Shown here: positions 1 through 9,358 of the stretch, piece by piece
Layout: each line of letters opens with the position of its first letter
Numbering within the stretch: position 1 is the first letter of the stretch
Assembly (NCBI GenBank): GCA_965198855.1
Contig: CBDAPZ010000002.1
Location: 682,001 to 746,000 of the forward strand
Source of the DNA: BOG-908 sp965198855
GTDB taxonomy: Bacteria; Pseudomonadota; Alphaproteobacteria; Acetobacterales; Acetobacteraceae
Length of the DNA: 64,000 nucleotides
Reading direction: 5' to 3'
Position numbers and translations under genes: made by a program
The notes under the pieces: generated by a model
What the model saw: the letters and a program-made list of their open reading frames with translations, nothing else
Told to the model about the DNA's origin: nothing
The model's database searches: none

Positions 1-318
1 AACCATCAGCACTCCCCAGCCGACGCGCGATGCACGCCGGAACCGGGGTATTCTGTTTTCGAGGTTTCCGCCGTTGCCATGGAAATAGGCCAAGGTCGGC
101 TTTCCGGGCTGCGCGGGTAGATACCAGGCGAGAAGGCGCAGACCGGACGCCGTCTCGACGTGGACTTCGCTCAAAAGCGGGACACCTGCGGCGGCAAAGT
201 CGGGCTTCGTGTTATCCGGCGCGAAAACCAGCTTCCTCTGCACGGCGAACATGGCCAGGCAGAGGAATAGATATAAACACCCAAATAGGAAAGCAAGACG
301 AACGAGAACCGCAGCCAT
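1..318 (-). CDS. alpha/beta hydrolase, N-terminal part (cut by window edge)
   Basis: The reading frame opens at an ATG at 318 and stays open for 106 codons to the window edge, so the C-terminal half is missing only because the window ends. Residues 5-26 form a hydrophobic signal-anchor, followed by RKLVFAP and, at residues 80-85, HGNGGN, the oxyanion-hole loop typical of BEM46/ABHD13-type membrane-anchored serine hydrolases. The nucleophile elbow and catalytic His would lie beyond the edge. The substrate cannot be told. It is transcribed away from the PhyH remnant that begins about 30 bases from its start. Family call is fairly sure; function is not. Confidence 0.75.
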   Translation of the reverse strand, partial: MAAVLVRLAFLFGCLYLFLCLAMFAVQRKLVFAPDNTKPDFAAAGVPLLSEVHVETASGLRLLAWYLPAQPGKPTLAYFHGNGGNLENRIPRFRRASRVGWGVLMV

Positions 319-346
319 TTAGTGCCATTGCCCTTCACCGCACAAA

Positions 347-813
347 CGTGGCCAACCTGTCCGTGCACTTCTGTTTGATAAGACGCAGCACAACAACTGG
401 TCGCTGGGCTGGCATCAAGACCGGACTATCTCGTCAAGCAGAAAATCGAGGTTAAAGGTGTTGCGCCGTGGACCAGGAAAGGCGGCATGCTTCACGTTGC
501 ACCACCGTTCGACATTCTGGCCCGCATGGTGACATTGAGAGCGCATCTCGACGATGTCGGTGCAGCCAACGGACCGTTGCTTATCGCGCCAGGCTCGCAC
601 GCTGCAGGACGCATACCGGTCGGTGAGATAGACCAGGTAGTTCGCCGGTGTGGCACAAGTGTCTGTCTGGCAGAGGCTGGAGACGTCTGGCTTTACGCCA
701 CGCCTATCCTGGACGCCTCCGACGCAGCGAAGGCGCCAAGTCGCCGCCGCGTCCTACAGATTGACTTCGCCGCCTGCGAGCTACCGGGCGGTTTGGAGTG
801 GCTGGGCATCTGA
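347..813 (+). pseudogene. phytanoyl-CoA dioxygenase (PhyH) family remnant, frameshifted
   Basis: Two pieces of one PhyH-type Fe(II)/2-oxoglutarate oxygenase lie in different frames. About 347-433 encodes VRALLFDK followed by NWSLGWHQDRTI, which carries the iron-binding H-x-D; from about 440 the next frame encodes VKGVAPW, HVAPPF, LRAHLDDV and the C-terminal LQIDFAA. The normal N-terminal half is absent. The distal iron-binding His also appears changed: the usual ATPILHAS reads ATPILDAS. With a frameshift, a missing start and a lost ligand, this is most likely a dead gene. It converges on the methyltransferase gene 10 bases away. Confidence 0.7.
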
Positions 814-822
814 GCCAGCCTC

Positions 823-1464
823 TCAGGCTGCCGCCGGAGGCGCCCGCCCGATGACGATCCAGAGCGGATCCCCGCCCGGCGGCATCCACGCACGCGCCGC
901 AAGATCGACGAACCCCGCCTCCTTCATGTAGGCGCCTACGAGAATCTGCTGGTCGGGTCCTGCGAGCGACTGCCAAATTGTCACGGCCTTGGTCGGGAAC
1001 CAGCGGTTCGAGAAAGTCACGACAAACGGTGCACCGGGCCTAAGCACGCGGGCCACATCGCGGAAAACGTCGACAGGGCGCTGCAGGTACTGGACGGACA
1101 CGCAGAGGCAAGCGGCGTCGAAGGTCCCGCGTTCCAGCGGCAGCATGGGGTCCTTGTTGAGGTCCTGAACGAACCAACGCGACAGGCGGTCGTTGGCCGC
1201 CAGTTCCCGAGAGTTCATGCCGATTCCGACCGCTTGACCGTAAACGGCATCGGCGGGCAGGTGGCTGACCCAGCTGCTCATCAAGTCCAGGATCGCTCCG
1301 CCGCGTGGGAGCACCTCCGCGTAGGTGGCCGTCACCGCCGCTATGGCGCCGTCGTCGATGTGCATGACGAACCGCGGCTCACGGTAGAACTCCGCGTCGG
1401 GCGAGCGGTTGGCCTTGTCGAAGGCTGCCTTATCCAGGCCTGGTAACTGGTGCATTGGGCGCAT
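823..1464 (-). CDS. class I SAM-dependent methyltransferase
   Basis: A 213-residue protein with a Rossmann methyltransferase fold. Motif I reads ILDLMSSW (residues 58-65), and later come FDAACLCVSVQYL and RVLRPGAPFVVTFSNRWF, the usual post-motif II/III pattern of Methyltransf_11-type enzymes. The frame remains open further upstream to 1617, but that extension is low-complexity and unlike the family, so the ATG at 1464 is preferred. The ribosome-binding site is weak. The methyl acceptor is unknown. The neighbours (a hydrolase fragment and a PhyH remnant) do not suggest a pathway. Confidence 0.75.
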   Translation of the reverse strand: MRPMHQLPGLDKAAFDKANRSPDAEFYREPRFVMHIDDGAIAAVTATYAEVLPRGGAILDLMSSWVSHLPADAVYGQAVGIGMNSRELAANDRLSRWFVQDLNKDPMLPLERGTFDAACLCVSVQYLQRPVDVFRDVARVLRPGAPFVVTFSNRWFPTKAVTIWQSLAGPDQQILVGAYMKEAGFVDLAARAWMPPGGDPLWIVIGRAPPAAA

Positions 1465-2029
1465 ATTGATACGCTTTCGCCCGATTCCAGTCCTTATGAC
1501 GAAAGGCTTGCAAGCGTCGAAAACTCCTGCGGCCCGACAGTCATGAGCCTGGTGAGCCGACGCTTGTCCGGGCTGCCGCGGCGTTCCCTCAGTCGGCACA
1601 GAAGCCTCAATCATCATGGCAACGACGCGCGCCCCCTCCCCGACAAAGGTTCAAAGGCCGCGAGCGGACGGGCGTTGACCGCGAGTTTTCTCCATAGCGA
1701 TGTTGCTGGGGCTAGCGCCGGGAATAATTAAACAGAAGTTGGCAACGGCCTTGTCACGGAAGCCGACGGAGATTTCCCGACCATAAAAGGATTGAAGACC
1801 GAAACGGACGGCTCGTCGGGCATACGTCTACGCTAAGCAGAACAGGAGAGCAGAACAAGAACTTGATTCTGCGCTTCACGCCGAATAAGGGTTCACGGCG
1901 ATCCATCCGTGCGCTGACCGCATCCTCATTGCCGCACAACCAAACACCTATCAGCAACGGCTGCCGACAGCTAAATCCCCTATGAGACTCTTCCGGCCAA
2001 AAGCATCTTCAGGGACACGCCGGCTGTGA
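1465..2029. other. gene-poor stretch
   Basis: About 565 bases with only short open frames on both strands that look like no protein family. It lies between the outward-facing starts of the methyltransferase and metallophosphoesterase genes, so it should contain both promoters. No convincing hairpin, repeat end or RNA gene was recognised. Confidence 0.5.
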
Positions 2030-3280
2030 GTGAGCGGGAGTTGCGGCACGAGTGAAACTCTAACGAACGCTCTTCTCCGTCGGCAGAAACGTAGCTGCGT
2101 CTCATCGACGCCAAACCAAGCTGACCATCACCATATACTCATCACCGTCGAAGAGGTTCTCATCATCCGTCTTATCTTTAGCCTTCCCAGCTTCGTTGTT
2201 ATCGGACTGTTCCTCTGGCCACTGCACATTCCATTGCTCGCGAAAGCCGCGCTGGCCGTTCTCATGCTGATTGCCTCCCAATATCACCTGTGGAGCCGGC
2301 TCTCATCAGGATCTGTCTTCTCGCCTGAACTTCCGAGGGGCGTGATCATCCTCTTCAACTGGGCAATCGGCTCCATTCTGTTTCTTGCTTTGCTTACGCT
2401 GGCGCTCGACTCAGTTTCGGTGATTGCGATGCTTGTACGCTGGCGCGACATCACCATTTCGGATGATTTCCGCTACGCGTTGGCTGTCGTTGCCACGGTT
2501 CTAGCTGCAATTGGCGTGTATCAAGCGGTACGCGTGCCACCAGTGAAGGACCTGGAGATCGACATTCCCGGACTACCGCCGCATTTTGAGGGCTACAAGA
2601 TACTCCAACTGACCGACCTGCATATTAGCAGACTCTATCCTAAAAAATGGACCGACGCGGTCGTCGGCCGCTCAAATGCGCTTGGCGCAGACGTCATCGT
2701 GGTAACGGGTGACTTCATCGACGGCACGATCGATGCACGTGCAGCGGATGTAGAGCCGCTGCGCCTTTTGCGTGCGGCCGACGGCATCTTTTTCATACCG
2801 GGGAACCACGAATATTTTTTCGGATACGAACAATGGATGGTGCACTTCACCGAGATGGGCATGCACGTCTTGGCAAACGCCCATGCAGTCCTTGAGCGGA
2901 ACGGCGGCAAGATAGTTATCGCCGGCGTCACTGATCTTTCAGCGATTGGCACGGGCAATCCCGCACCGGACTTGGAAGCAGCATTGAAGGGTGCCCCACC
3001 AGCCGCACCGGTGATCCTTCTTGACCATCAGCCGAAGAACGCGCGTGAGGCTGCCGCCCGGGGCGTTGCATTGCAGCTATCCGGCCATACGCATGGCGGT
3101 ATGATAGTGGGCCTCGACAGGCTGGTCGCACGTGCGAATGGTGGCTTCGTATCGGGCCGCTACGATGTAATGGGGATGACGCTCTACGTGAATAACGGCA
3201 CTGCGCTATGGGCTGGCTTTGCCTTGCGACTTGGCCGCCCATCTGAGCTGACACGGATTACACTACGACGCGCACTCTGA
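2030..3280 (+). CDS. membrane-anchored metallophosphoesterase (YkuE/YaeI-like)
   Basis: The protein has three or four N-terminal membrane segments (about residues 44-65, 68-85, 103-126, 148-167) followed by a calcineurin-like phosphoesterase domain. The metal-binding motifs are complete: LTDLHI (D196, H198), TGDF (D228), PGNHE (about 257-261) and SGHTHGG (351-357). Relatives such as YaeI/YkuE hydrolyse phosphoester bonds of lipids or nucleotides at the membrane; the substrate here is not known. The first 40 residues look non-native, so translation may begin downstream near residues 40-45 at a start I could not identify. It converges closely with the gamma-glutamyltransferase gene. Confidence 0.8.
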   Translation: MSGSCGTSETLTNALLRRQKRSCVSSTPNQADHHHILITVEEVLIIRLIFSLPSFVVIGLFLWPLHIPLLAKAALAVLMLIASQYHLWSRLSSGSVFSPELPRGVIILFNWAIGSILFLALLTLALDSVSVIAMLVRWRDITISDDFRYALAVVATVLAAIGVYQAVRVPPVKDLEIDIPGLPPHFEGYKILQLTDLHISRLYPKKWTDAVVGRSNALGADVIVVTGDFIDGTIDARAADVEPLRLLRAADGIFFIPGNHEYFFGYEQWMVHFTEMGMHVLANAHAVLERNGGKIVIAGVTDLSAIGTGNPAPDLEAALKGAPPAAPVILLDHQPKNAREAAARGVALQLSGHTHGGMIVGLDRLVARANGGFVSGRYDVMGMTLYVNNGTALWAGFALRLGRPSELTRITLRRAL

Positions 3281-3292
3281 GAGATCGAGGCG

Positions 3293-4924
3293 CTACAACC
3301 CAGATGCCCTGCCATCCGACCGCGGATCATGCACCGCCTCTACCCGACCATCATCAGGGTGGCGGATAACCATGCCCGCATGGCCGAAGGTATCGGCACG
3401 GTCTGTATCGAGCTGCTCCACCTCATGGCCCATTGCCCTCAACGCAGAGATGCACGCGGGGTCGAACCTATTCTCAGCCTTGACGCTGACCGAAGCGGCG
3501 CCCCAGGTTCTGCCGTAGAGTAGCCGCGGGGCACTCACGGCCGCCGCCGGGCTCATCCCGTAATCTGCGTACCTGGTATAGATTTGCGACTGAAATTGCG
3601 GCTGGCCATCGCCGCCCATCGAGCCGTAGGCCATCACTCGCCCGTCGTCGAACGCTGCCAGCGCTGGTATCAACGTATGGAACGGACGCCGCCCGGGCTC
3701 CAGCGGGTTCACCGCCGCAGCGTCGAGCGAAAAGGACATTCCGCGATTCTGCCAGACGATACCAGTCTGCGGCAGAACTGCGCCGGAGCCGTACTCCCAG
3801 TAAACGGACTGGATGTACGACACCGCCATGCCGTTCGCGTCAATAGCGCCCATCCAGACTGTGCCGCCTTGGTCGTCGCGCAGGGGCATCGAGGCTGCGC
3901 GCTTCATGTCAATGCGCGCAGCCTCCTTCTGCAAGCGTTCGGGCGTGAGAAACGCTGAAGGGTCATGCCGTAGCCGGCCGAAGTCCGTTATCACCAAGTC
4001 GCGGATGGCGAAGGCTCGCTTGGTCGCCTCGATCAGCCCGTGGAAATGCGCGATGCTCTCACTCTGCGCCACGCCTAGCCGATCGAAGATGCCCAGGATG
4101 AGCAGAGCGGCGAGACCCTGGGTCGGCGGCGGGAAGTTAAACAGGGTCGCGTTGCGCCTGCGGAGCTGCAGCGGCGTACGCTCCACCGCTTCATAGGCGG
4201 CCATATCCGCCCCAGTGATCGGCGCCCCGAGTGCGTCGAGGTCAGCCGCGATCGCCTGAGCCAGATCTCCACGGTAGAAATCCGACAGGCCGGCGGTGGC
4301 TAGACGCTCCAGCGTAGCGGCGAGGGCCGGCAGCCGCCTGGCCTCGCCGTGCCGGCATGGTTTGCCGCGATTGAGGTAAATTGCTGCGAAGTTGGGCGCG
4401 GCATGCAGCGCATCGCCACCTGCCGGGACATAACGGGCCTCAGAAGCGGACACCGGGACGCCACCTTGCGCCTGATTGATGGCGCGTGCGAGCAGCACCG
4501 ATAACGGCATCCGGCCGCCAAGTGCCTGCGACAATGACAGGGCTTTCTCCCAGCCACCTACTGCGCCGGCAACAGTGACCATCGCGTCTGACCCGCGTGG
4601 CGGGATGGCTTCGTAGCCACGTTCCCTGTAGCGCTGAATGGAGGCCAGCGCGCCGGCAGGCCCGCACGCCTCAATGCCGCGAACGCGGCCGCCGGGCTCG
4701 CGCACTAGCCAAAAGCCGTCGCCGCCGATCCCGTTCATATGCGGATAGACCACAGCGATAGAGGCCGCCATCGCCACCATTGCTTCTATCGCGTTGCCCC
4801 CCTGAGCGATCACCTCGCGGCCAGCCTCCGCTGCCAGCACATGCGGCGCGGCGACGGCGGCACGGGAGAAGATTGGCGTTTCGAGCATGCAGAGGCCGGA
4901 TGTGGTTGCGGTTGCCGATATCAT
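3293..4924 (-). CDS. gamma-glutamyltransferase family protein
   Basis: A 543-residue Ntn-hydrolase. Landmarks are the N-terminal QGGNAIEA (about 41-48), GIGGDGF (65-71) and the autoprocessing Thr, most likely T355 in DDQGGTVWMGAID, followed by NRGMSF and GSMGGDGQPQ. Enzymes of this family cleave themselves at that Thr and then hydrolyse or transfer gamma-glutamyl amides such as glutathione. The looser T-x-W-M motif resembles YwrD-type or acylase-like members more than classic GGT. No signal peptide is evident, so it may be cytoplasmic. The ATG at 4924 is chosen; a second in-frame ATG at 4888 is also possible. It is divergent from the MFS gene 120 bases away. Confidence 0.85.
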   Translation of the reverse strand: MISATATTSGLCMLETPIFSRAAVAAPHVLAAEAGREVIAQGGNAIEAMVAMAASIAVVYPHMNGIGGDGFWLVREPGGRVRGIEACGPAGALASIQRYRERGYEAIPPRGSDAMVTVAGAVGGWEKALSLSQALGGRMPLSVLLARAINQAQGGVPVSASEARYVPAGGDALHAAPNFAAIYLNRGKPCRHGEARRLPALAATLERLATAGLSDFYRGDLAQAIAADLDALGAPITGADMAAYEAVERTPLQLRRRNATLFNFPPPTQGLAALLILGIFDRLGVAQSESIAHFHGLIEATKRAFAIRDLVITDFGRLRHDPSAFLTPERLQKEAARIDMKRAASMPLRDDQGGTVWMGAIDANGMAVSYIQSVYWEYGSGAVLPQTGIVWQNRGMSFSLDAAAVNPLEPGRRPFHTLIPALAAFDDGRVMAYGSMGGDGQPQFQSQIYTRYADYGMSPAAAVSAPRLLYGRTWGAASVSVKAENRFDPACISALRAMGHEVEQLDTDRADTFGHAGMVIRHPDDGRVEAVHDPRSDGRASGL

Positions 4925-5044
4925 CGGTGTGCAAGAAAGCAAGCAGTCCTTTTTAAGAAATGTCTGCTCCTCCTTGCGCGATCGTAGACATGAAGCTGGC
5001 ACAAGCCTTGCTGAGATTTCGGCAATTTCAATGCGGAGCAAAGT

Positions 5045-6295
5045 ATGGCTAGCCTGAAACCACGACGCTGGCCGCAGCTTGCGCTCGGCATTCTCGTGAT
5101 GATGACGATCTCCAGTCCACAATACGTCTGGACATTGTTCGTCAAGCCATTTCAGACGGAGACGCACGCTTCGCTTGCCGCAGTACAGGTCACCTTCACC
5201 GTGCTGGTCGTCCTGCAAACCTTCTTCTCCCCGGTGCAGGGCTATTTGATCGACCGTCTTAGCCCCAAGCTGATGATCGGTCTGGGGGCCGCTCTGTCCG
5301 GCTTGGGCTGGGTAACAGCGTCTCGAGCGGAGACGCTCCTCGGCCTGTATGCTTCGTACGGCCTTCTCTGCGGCCTGGGCACAGGCATCGTCTATGTTGG
5401 CGTCGTTGGGCTGATGGTGCGTTGGTTCCCGGATCGACGCGGCTTAGCGGCCGGCCTCGTCGCCGCGGGTTATGGCATGGGTGCAATGGTCACGACGTTC
5501 CCGATTTCACACCTGATCGCGGCAGACGGGTTCCGGCCTGCACTGGCCATCTTCGGCGTCGTGCTAGGCTGCGTCGGTGTTCTAGCAGCGTTGGGATTGC
5601 GAGCGCCCATGGCTGGCGAAATTGCGTATAGCGGGCTTGACGGCGAGGAATTTGGCATGGCGCCGCGCGACATGCTGCGCACGCCAGTGTTCTGGCTGAT
5701 GTTCGTGATGATGACGCTGATGTCGACTGGCGGCTTGATGGTGACCGCCAATTTCGCGGTGTTCGCACGTGAGTTCGGGGTCGCCGATGCTGTGGTGTTC
5801 GGGATGGCTGCGTTGCCGTTCGCTCTTACCCTCGACCGGGTTACCAACGGGCTGACGAGACCGACATTCGGCTGGATTTCCGATCGCATTGGTCGCGAGC
5901 AGACGATGACAATTGCCTTTACGTTGGAGGCGCTGGCGCTGTGCCTTTTGCTCTACAATCGGCACAACGCATACGCATTTGCCCTACTTTCAGGTGTAGT
6001 GTTCTTCGCCTGGGGCGAGATCTTTTCTCTATTTCCCGCTTTGCTCACCGACATCTTTGGCCCGCGACACGCCACCACGAATTACGGTTTTCTTTACATG
6101 GCACAAGGCGTCGGCTCTTTGCTGGGTGGGCCGATGGCAGCTTTCGTACACGAGGCAGCCTCGAGCTGGGTTCCAGTATTTGTCATTGCGATTTGCCTGG
6201 ATCTTGTAAGTGCTATTCTCGCTCTGCTAGTTCTACGACCGATGAGGTCAGAACTTCGCTACCATGAGCAAACGATCGTACCCCAGGGTAGCTAA
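5045..6295 (+). CDS. MFS transporter, oxalate/formate antiporter (OFA) type
   Basis: A 416-residue protein with twelve hydrophobic segments. The N-terminus has the SPQYVWTLFVKPF pattern and the loop between helices 2 and 3 has GYLIDRLSPK, followed by RWFPDRRGLAAGL between helices 4 and 5. That last motif is characteristic of the oxalate/formate antiporter branch, whose members move monocarboxylates or dicarboxylates. A GCGGAG sequence lies about 5 bases before the start. It is divergent from the gamma-glutamyltransferase gene, so they may share regulation; the sequence does not fix the substrate. Confidence 0.85.
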   Translation: MASLKPRRWPQLALGILVMMTISSPQYVWTLFVKPFQTETHASLAAVQVTFTVLVVLQTFFSPVQGYLIDRLSPKLMIGLGAALSGLGWVTASRAETLLGLYASYGLLCGLGTGIVYVGVVGLMVRWFPDRRGLAAGLVAAGYGMGAMVTTFPISHLIAADGFRPALAIFGVVLGCVGVLAALGLRAPMAGEIAYSGLDGEEFGMAPRDMLRTPVFWLMFVMMTLMSTGGLMVTANFAVFAREFGVADAVVFGMAALPFALTLDRVTNGLTRPTFGWISDRIGREQTMTIAFTLEALALCLLLYNRHNAYAFALLSGVVFFAWGEIFSLFPALLTDIFGPRHATTNYGFLYMAQGVGSLLGGPMAAFVHEAASSWVPVFVIAICLDLVSAILALLVLRPMRSELRYHEQTIVPQGS

Positions 6296-6384
6296 ACACG
6301 TTTCCCTCTCCTGGTAGAGCCGAGCATCTTGGTCACTGTTTTCTTGCACAAGCATTCAAAGCTCCTCTCAAGGAGGAGACATAC

Positions 6385-6501
6385 ATGGCAGAAAAAACGG
6401 CGGCGCTGTCTCCTTGTTCAACAACGTAAGTCTTGGCGTTGCTGGTCTGGCTGAAAGAATATTCTATTCCAACTCTTTGGGCTGGACCCGGCGAGCCCCC
6501 T
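6385..6501 (+). pseudogene. 5' stub of an IS-interrupted gene
   Basis: A strong Shine-Dalgarno (AAGGAGGAG, 6370-6378) stands 6 bases before an ATG at 6385. That frame stops after 13 codons, but the neighbouring frame continues without a stop (SLFNNVSLGVAGLAERIF) up to the left end of the insertion sequence at 6502. The ribosome-binding site and open frame suggest the beginning of the membrane-protein gene whose remainder resumes at 7841. If so, the gene carries a frameshift as well as the insertion. The link between the two halves is inferred from position. Confidence 0.45.
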
Positions 6502-6527
6502 TGACCTGAGCCCCAACTTCCCTCCAC

Positions 6528-7520
6528 TCAGAGGTAGAGTCCGCGGTTTCCGCCAGGCCCATCCTGACGGTGTTTCTCGGTTTGGTTAAGCGTCGTTTCT
6601 CTGTCCCGGCCAAAATCTCCCGTGGCGTCGCGCGCAGGCTGGGTCAAGGCTGGCCGTAGGCCATCGCCGGAGGCGACGCGCAGCGGCCTTGACGCAGGCG
6701 AGCACGGCGCCACGCTGATCGAAGCTGGGGTGCGTCCTCCCAATGACGAATGCGGTCGCACTTCGTTATAATCCTTCCTCCAAGCCGCCAGCACCGCGCG
6801 GGCATGCCGCACCGAGCTGAACAACGTTTCGTTCAAGCACTCGTCACGCAACTTGCCGTTAAAGCTCTCTACAAACGCATTCTGCTGCGGCTTGCCAGGC
6901 GCGATATAATGCCAGCCAACTTTACGATCTTGCGACCAGGCCAGGACTGCGATGCTGGTCAGCTCCGTGCCATTGTCGCTCACGACCAACAGCGGGGTGC
7001 CCCGCTCCGCCGCGATGGCATCGAGCTCGCGCACAACGCGTTTGCCGGACAACGAGGTATCAGCCACCAGCGCCAAGCATTCGCGGGTCGCATCGTCGAC
7101 TACGCACAGCACCCGGAACCGGCGACCATCGGTGAGCGTGTCGCACACAAAGTCCAAAGACCAGCGCTGATTTGGGCCGTCCGGCAAAGCCAAAGGTGCG
7201 CGCGTGCCAAGAGCGCGTTTGCGCCCGCCACGCCTACGCACCTGCAACCGCTCCTCGGCATAAATGCGCCGCAGCTTTTTGTGGTTCGGCACCAACCCTT
7301 CGCGCTTGAGCAGCAGACCGAGCCGACGATACCCAAAGCGTCGGCGCTCGCCCGCCAGGGCACGCAAGCGGGCGCGTAAGGCTGCATCGTCACCCCGCCG
7401 TGCGAGGTAACGCACCGTGCTCCGATCCGCACCGAGGATGGCACACGCCCGCCGCTCGCTGATGTCATGCGCATTCTGCGCCGCCGACACAGCGTCCCTC
7501 ATGGCCGCGGGCGTTACCAT
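6528..7520 (-). CDS. IS3-family transposase OrfB (DDE integrase core)
   Basis: A 330-residue integrase-type transposase. The N-terminal part (about residues 1-90) is the HTH_21 region, with ERRRFGYRRLGLLLKREG. The catalytic residues are visible: D in WSLDFVCDTL, D in VVSDNGTELTS and E in FVESFNGKLRDEC. The C-terminal RPHSSLGGRTPA is typical of the family. A run of seven T on the plus strand (7520-7526), read as A7 on the coding strand, sits at the OrfA/OrfB overlap and is a likely slippage site for making the OrfAB fusion. This OrfB appears intact and ends 26 bases from the left terminus. Confidence 0.92.
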   Translation of the reverse strand: MVTPAAMRDAVSAAQNAHDISERRACAILGADRSTVRYLARRGDDAALRARLRALAGERRRFGYRRLGLLLKREGLVPNHKKLRRIYAEERLQVRRRGGRKRALGTRAPLALPDGPNQRWSLDFVCDTLTDGRRFRVLCVVDDATRECLALVADTSLSGKRVVRELDAIAAERGTPLLVVSDNGTELTSIAVLAWSQDRKVGWHYIAPGKPQQNAFVESFNGKLRDECLNETLFSSVRHARAVLAAWRKDYNEVRPHSSLGGRTPASISVAPCSPASRPLRVASGDGLRPALTQPARDATGDFGRDRETTLNQTEKHRQDGPGGNRGLYL

Positions 7521-7779
7521 TTTTTTGCAGCGATGTCTTTCAACACCGCAAGGTCCAGCATCGCATCTGCCAGAAGCTTCTTCAGCCGGGTGTTCTCGGC
7601 CTCCACTTGCTTCAAACGGCGCGCGTCAGACACCTCCATGCCGCCAATTTGGCCTTCCAGGCATAAAACGTCGCCTCGCTGATCCCATGCTTGCGGCATA
7701 CATCCGCCGTCTTCGCCCCGGCCTCCTGCTCACGCAGAACCCCAATGATCTGCTCTTCGGTGAAACGTGACCCCTTCAT
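7514..7779 (-). pseudogene. IS3-family OrfA, frameshifted
   Basis: From the ATG at 7779 the frame encodes the usual OrfA helix-turn-helix start (FTEEQIIGVLREQEAG, then CRKHGISEATFYAWKAK). At about position 7650 one base appears to be missing: the next frame continues with GGMEVSDARRLKQVEAEN and LKDIAAKKW, the leucine-zipper region and C-terminus. Restoring one T joins the parts into a normal OrfA of about 88 residues. Unless this is a sequencing error, OrfA and the OrfAB transposase cannot be made. Confidence 0.8.
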
Positions 7780-7840
7780 CTCCGCCTCCTACTCAAGCGG
7801 ACTCTACTCAAATGTGGAGGAGTTTGCGGGGCTCAGGTCA

Positions 7841-8759
7841 CTAGCAGCGCGTTGGCTATTGCCACTTCAATTGGCTCCTTACATGACCGTTGGCACAGGG
7901 CTATTTTTCCAGCTTTGCCCTCCAATGCTGCTGCTGACAGCGCGAGATCCATGGCTACAACCGCGCTACATCCGGCTTACAGCCCTGCTGTTGCTGCTGT
8001 TTGTCCCGGCCTCAGAAGAGGTCTGGCTGCAAACTCTTACTAGCCAGTTCGAGCTGCTGCTTTGCTGCGCTATTATCTTATCACTCGACATCGCCTCTGG
8101 TTGGCGTTCGGGCATACGCCTAGCCCTACTTGCCTTGGCACCGTTGACCGGTGTAGTCGCTATTGCTCTATTGCCATTATTCATCCTTCGCGCGGCGGCG
8201 GACCGATCATTGCCGCGCCTAATCCCAGACGCTCGCACTGGCTGTTCCCGCCTCGATCCAACTGCTGTTCTTCTTCCATGCAGTTCCAGGGCGCGGCTAC
8301 GCCGTGCATCCCGTGCTATTACTCTGCGTCTTCACCATCCGCCATTTGGCACTACCGCTCTTCGGTATAGGTTCAGCGAATCAGATTGCCACATCAATCC
8401 GCGTAAGCCTTGAGGCGAGCCATTTGCCGACGCTCGCTCTTATTGCGCCAATTGCTGTTGCAATTTCTCTGGTCATAGCCGCTTGGCGACAACGTGGGCC
8501 GGCACTCTGGCTGCTATCTGCGGGCGCCGTGGTCGCCTTAGCCTCATATGTCGGCGCTATTGGTGGTGTAGCGTCGTTGTTAGAAGATGTCCGCGGGCAG
8601 GGACGCTATGTCGTCGTCCCGCAAAGTTTGTTTTATCTTACCCTATTGGCACTATCTACAACTGCGCGTGGCTGGATGAGACACGCCATGCATATTGTCC
8701 TATTAGTGGCTTCTTTGTTCAGGTGCCTTCATGTTCGCCACGCCTTCCGCAATCATTAG
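7841..8759 (+). pseudogene. multi-pass membrane protein, interrupted and frameshifted
   Basis: Directly after the IS right end, one frame reads LLPLQLAPYMTVG, LLLTARD and LTALLLLLFVPASEEVWLQT with many hydrophobic stretches. At about 8215 the protein continues in a different frame (QTLALAVPASIQLLFFFHA, then HPVLLLCVFTIRHLALPLFG and RYVVVPQSLFYL) up to a TAG at 8757-8759. The two pieces make one polytopic protein of at least 300 residues with no start of its own. The presumed 5' end lies before the IS at 6385. The PASEEVW and GRYVVVPQSL patterns recall DUF2029/PMT-like membrane glycosyltransferases, but I do not recognise the family with certainty. Confidence 0.6.
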
Positions 8760-9358
8760 CCGGGGCCCGTCCTGGGGGAAAGAAGTGGCAATCTGGAAGA
8801 TTGATCAGCACCATGTGCTGCAGTTGTGGCCTGCTGGATGGAGTATGTCTCTCAGCGTGCAACACTAACAGGCTGGCGGAATGCGAGCCGCCTTTGACAA
8901 TTTTTGAATTCAAATTGATTGGACGTATGGCATCGAACCATTAAACCAGTACTTGCTGACATCGCGAGTGATTACAAAGCCCCATGCCTACGACGGCCAC
9001 CGACATCGATCAATCGGGTTTGGGCTGCCGGGGATGGTTCGGCAACGGTTGGTGGGGCTACGGGCGTAGTAGCCGCAGCCAGCGCGCTAGTGGCGTACTA
9101 AGCCAAGATCGCGCCGATCAAGGTATCTTTTCGCATCAGCGCATCCTGCCCATCGTTAAGCCGGTGGATGCTGCCGTTTCAATCGTCTTGTCGCAAGCCA
9201 CCGCTGACAAAAGAAGCTCAACCCAACGTTGACGAATACCAGATTGCTGCCACCGTATGGCAGGGTTGATGTGGCCGACCAAGCAAGTGCAAACACATCC
9301 CAGGCTATGAATTGACTACTGTGCCGGTGCAGGCTTCCAGCCACAACGAGGTGCCCGA
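8760..9358. other. degenerate gene-poor stretch
   Basis: About 600 bases without a believable gene. A short piece near 9025-9100 (RVWAAGDGSATVGGATGVV on the plus strand) faintly resembles the C-terminal flavin-binding end of an NAD(P)/FAD oxidoreductase, but the match is too short to call. Base composition is more AT-rich than in neighbouring genes, consistent with decayed sequence next to the broken membrane-protein gene. Confidence 0.4.

Larger units (their letters stand above)
6502..7840 (-). mobile_element. IS3-family insertion sequence, 1,339 bp
   Basis: The ends are imperfect inverted repeats: both begin TGACCTGAGCCCC and, after a divergent stretch, both carry TAGAGTCCGC (left from 6502, right ending at 7840). 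Inside, on the minus strand, are OrfA and OrfB in the usual overlapping arrangement. The flanking bases (CCT on the left, CTA on the right) do not show a clear target duplication, which suggests old age or later rearrangement. OrfA has a one-base deletion, so this copy is probably unable to move by itself. Left and right flanks look like two parts of one broken gene. Confidence 0.9.

Noticed and set aside
1450..1957. Short frames between the methyltransferase and metallophosphoesterase genes
   Set aside because: No homology, no translation signals and opposing strands overlap; treated as non-coding.
6499..7843. Target-site duplication of the IS3 element
   Set aside because: The three to four bases on either side do not match.
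9025..9100. FAD-oxidoreductase remnant
   Set aside because: Only about 20 residues resemble the C-terminal motif, too few to distinguish from chance.
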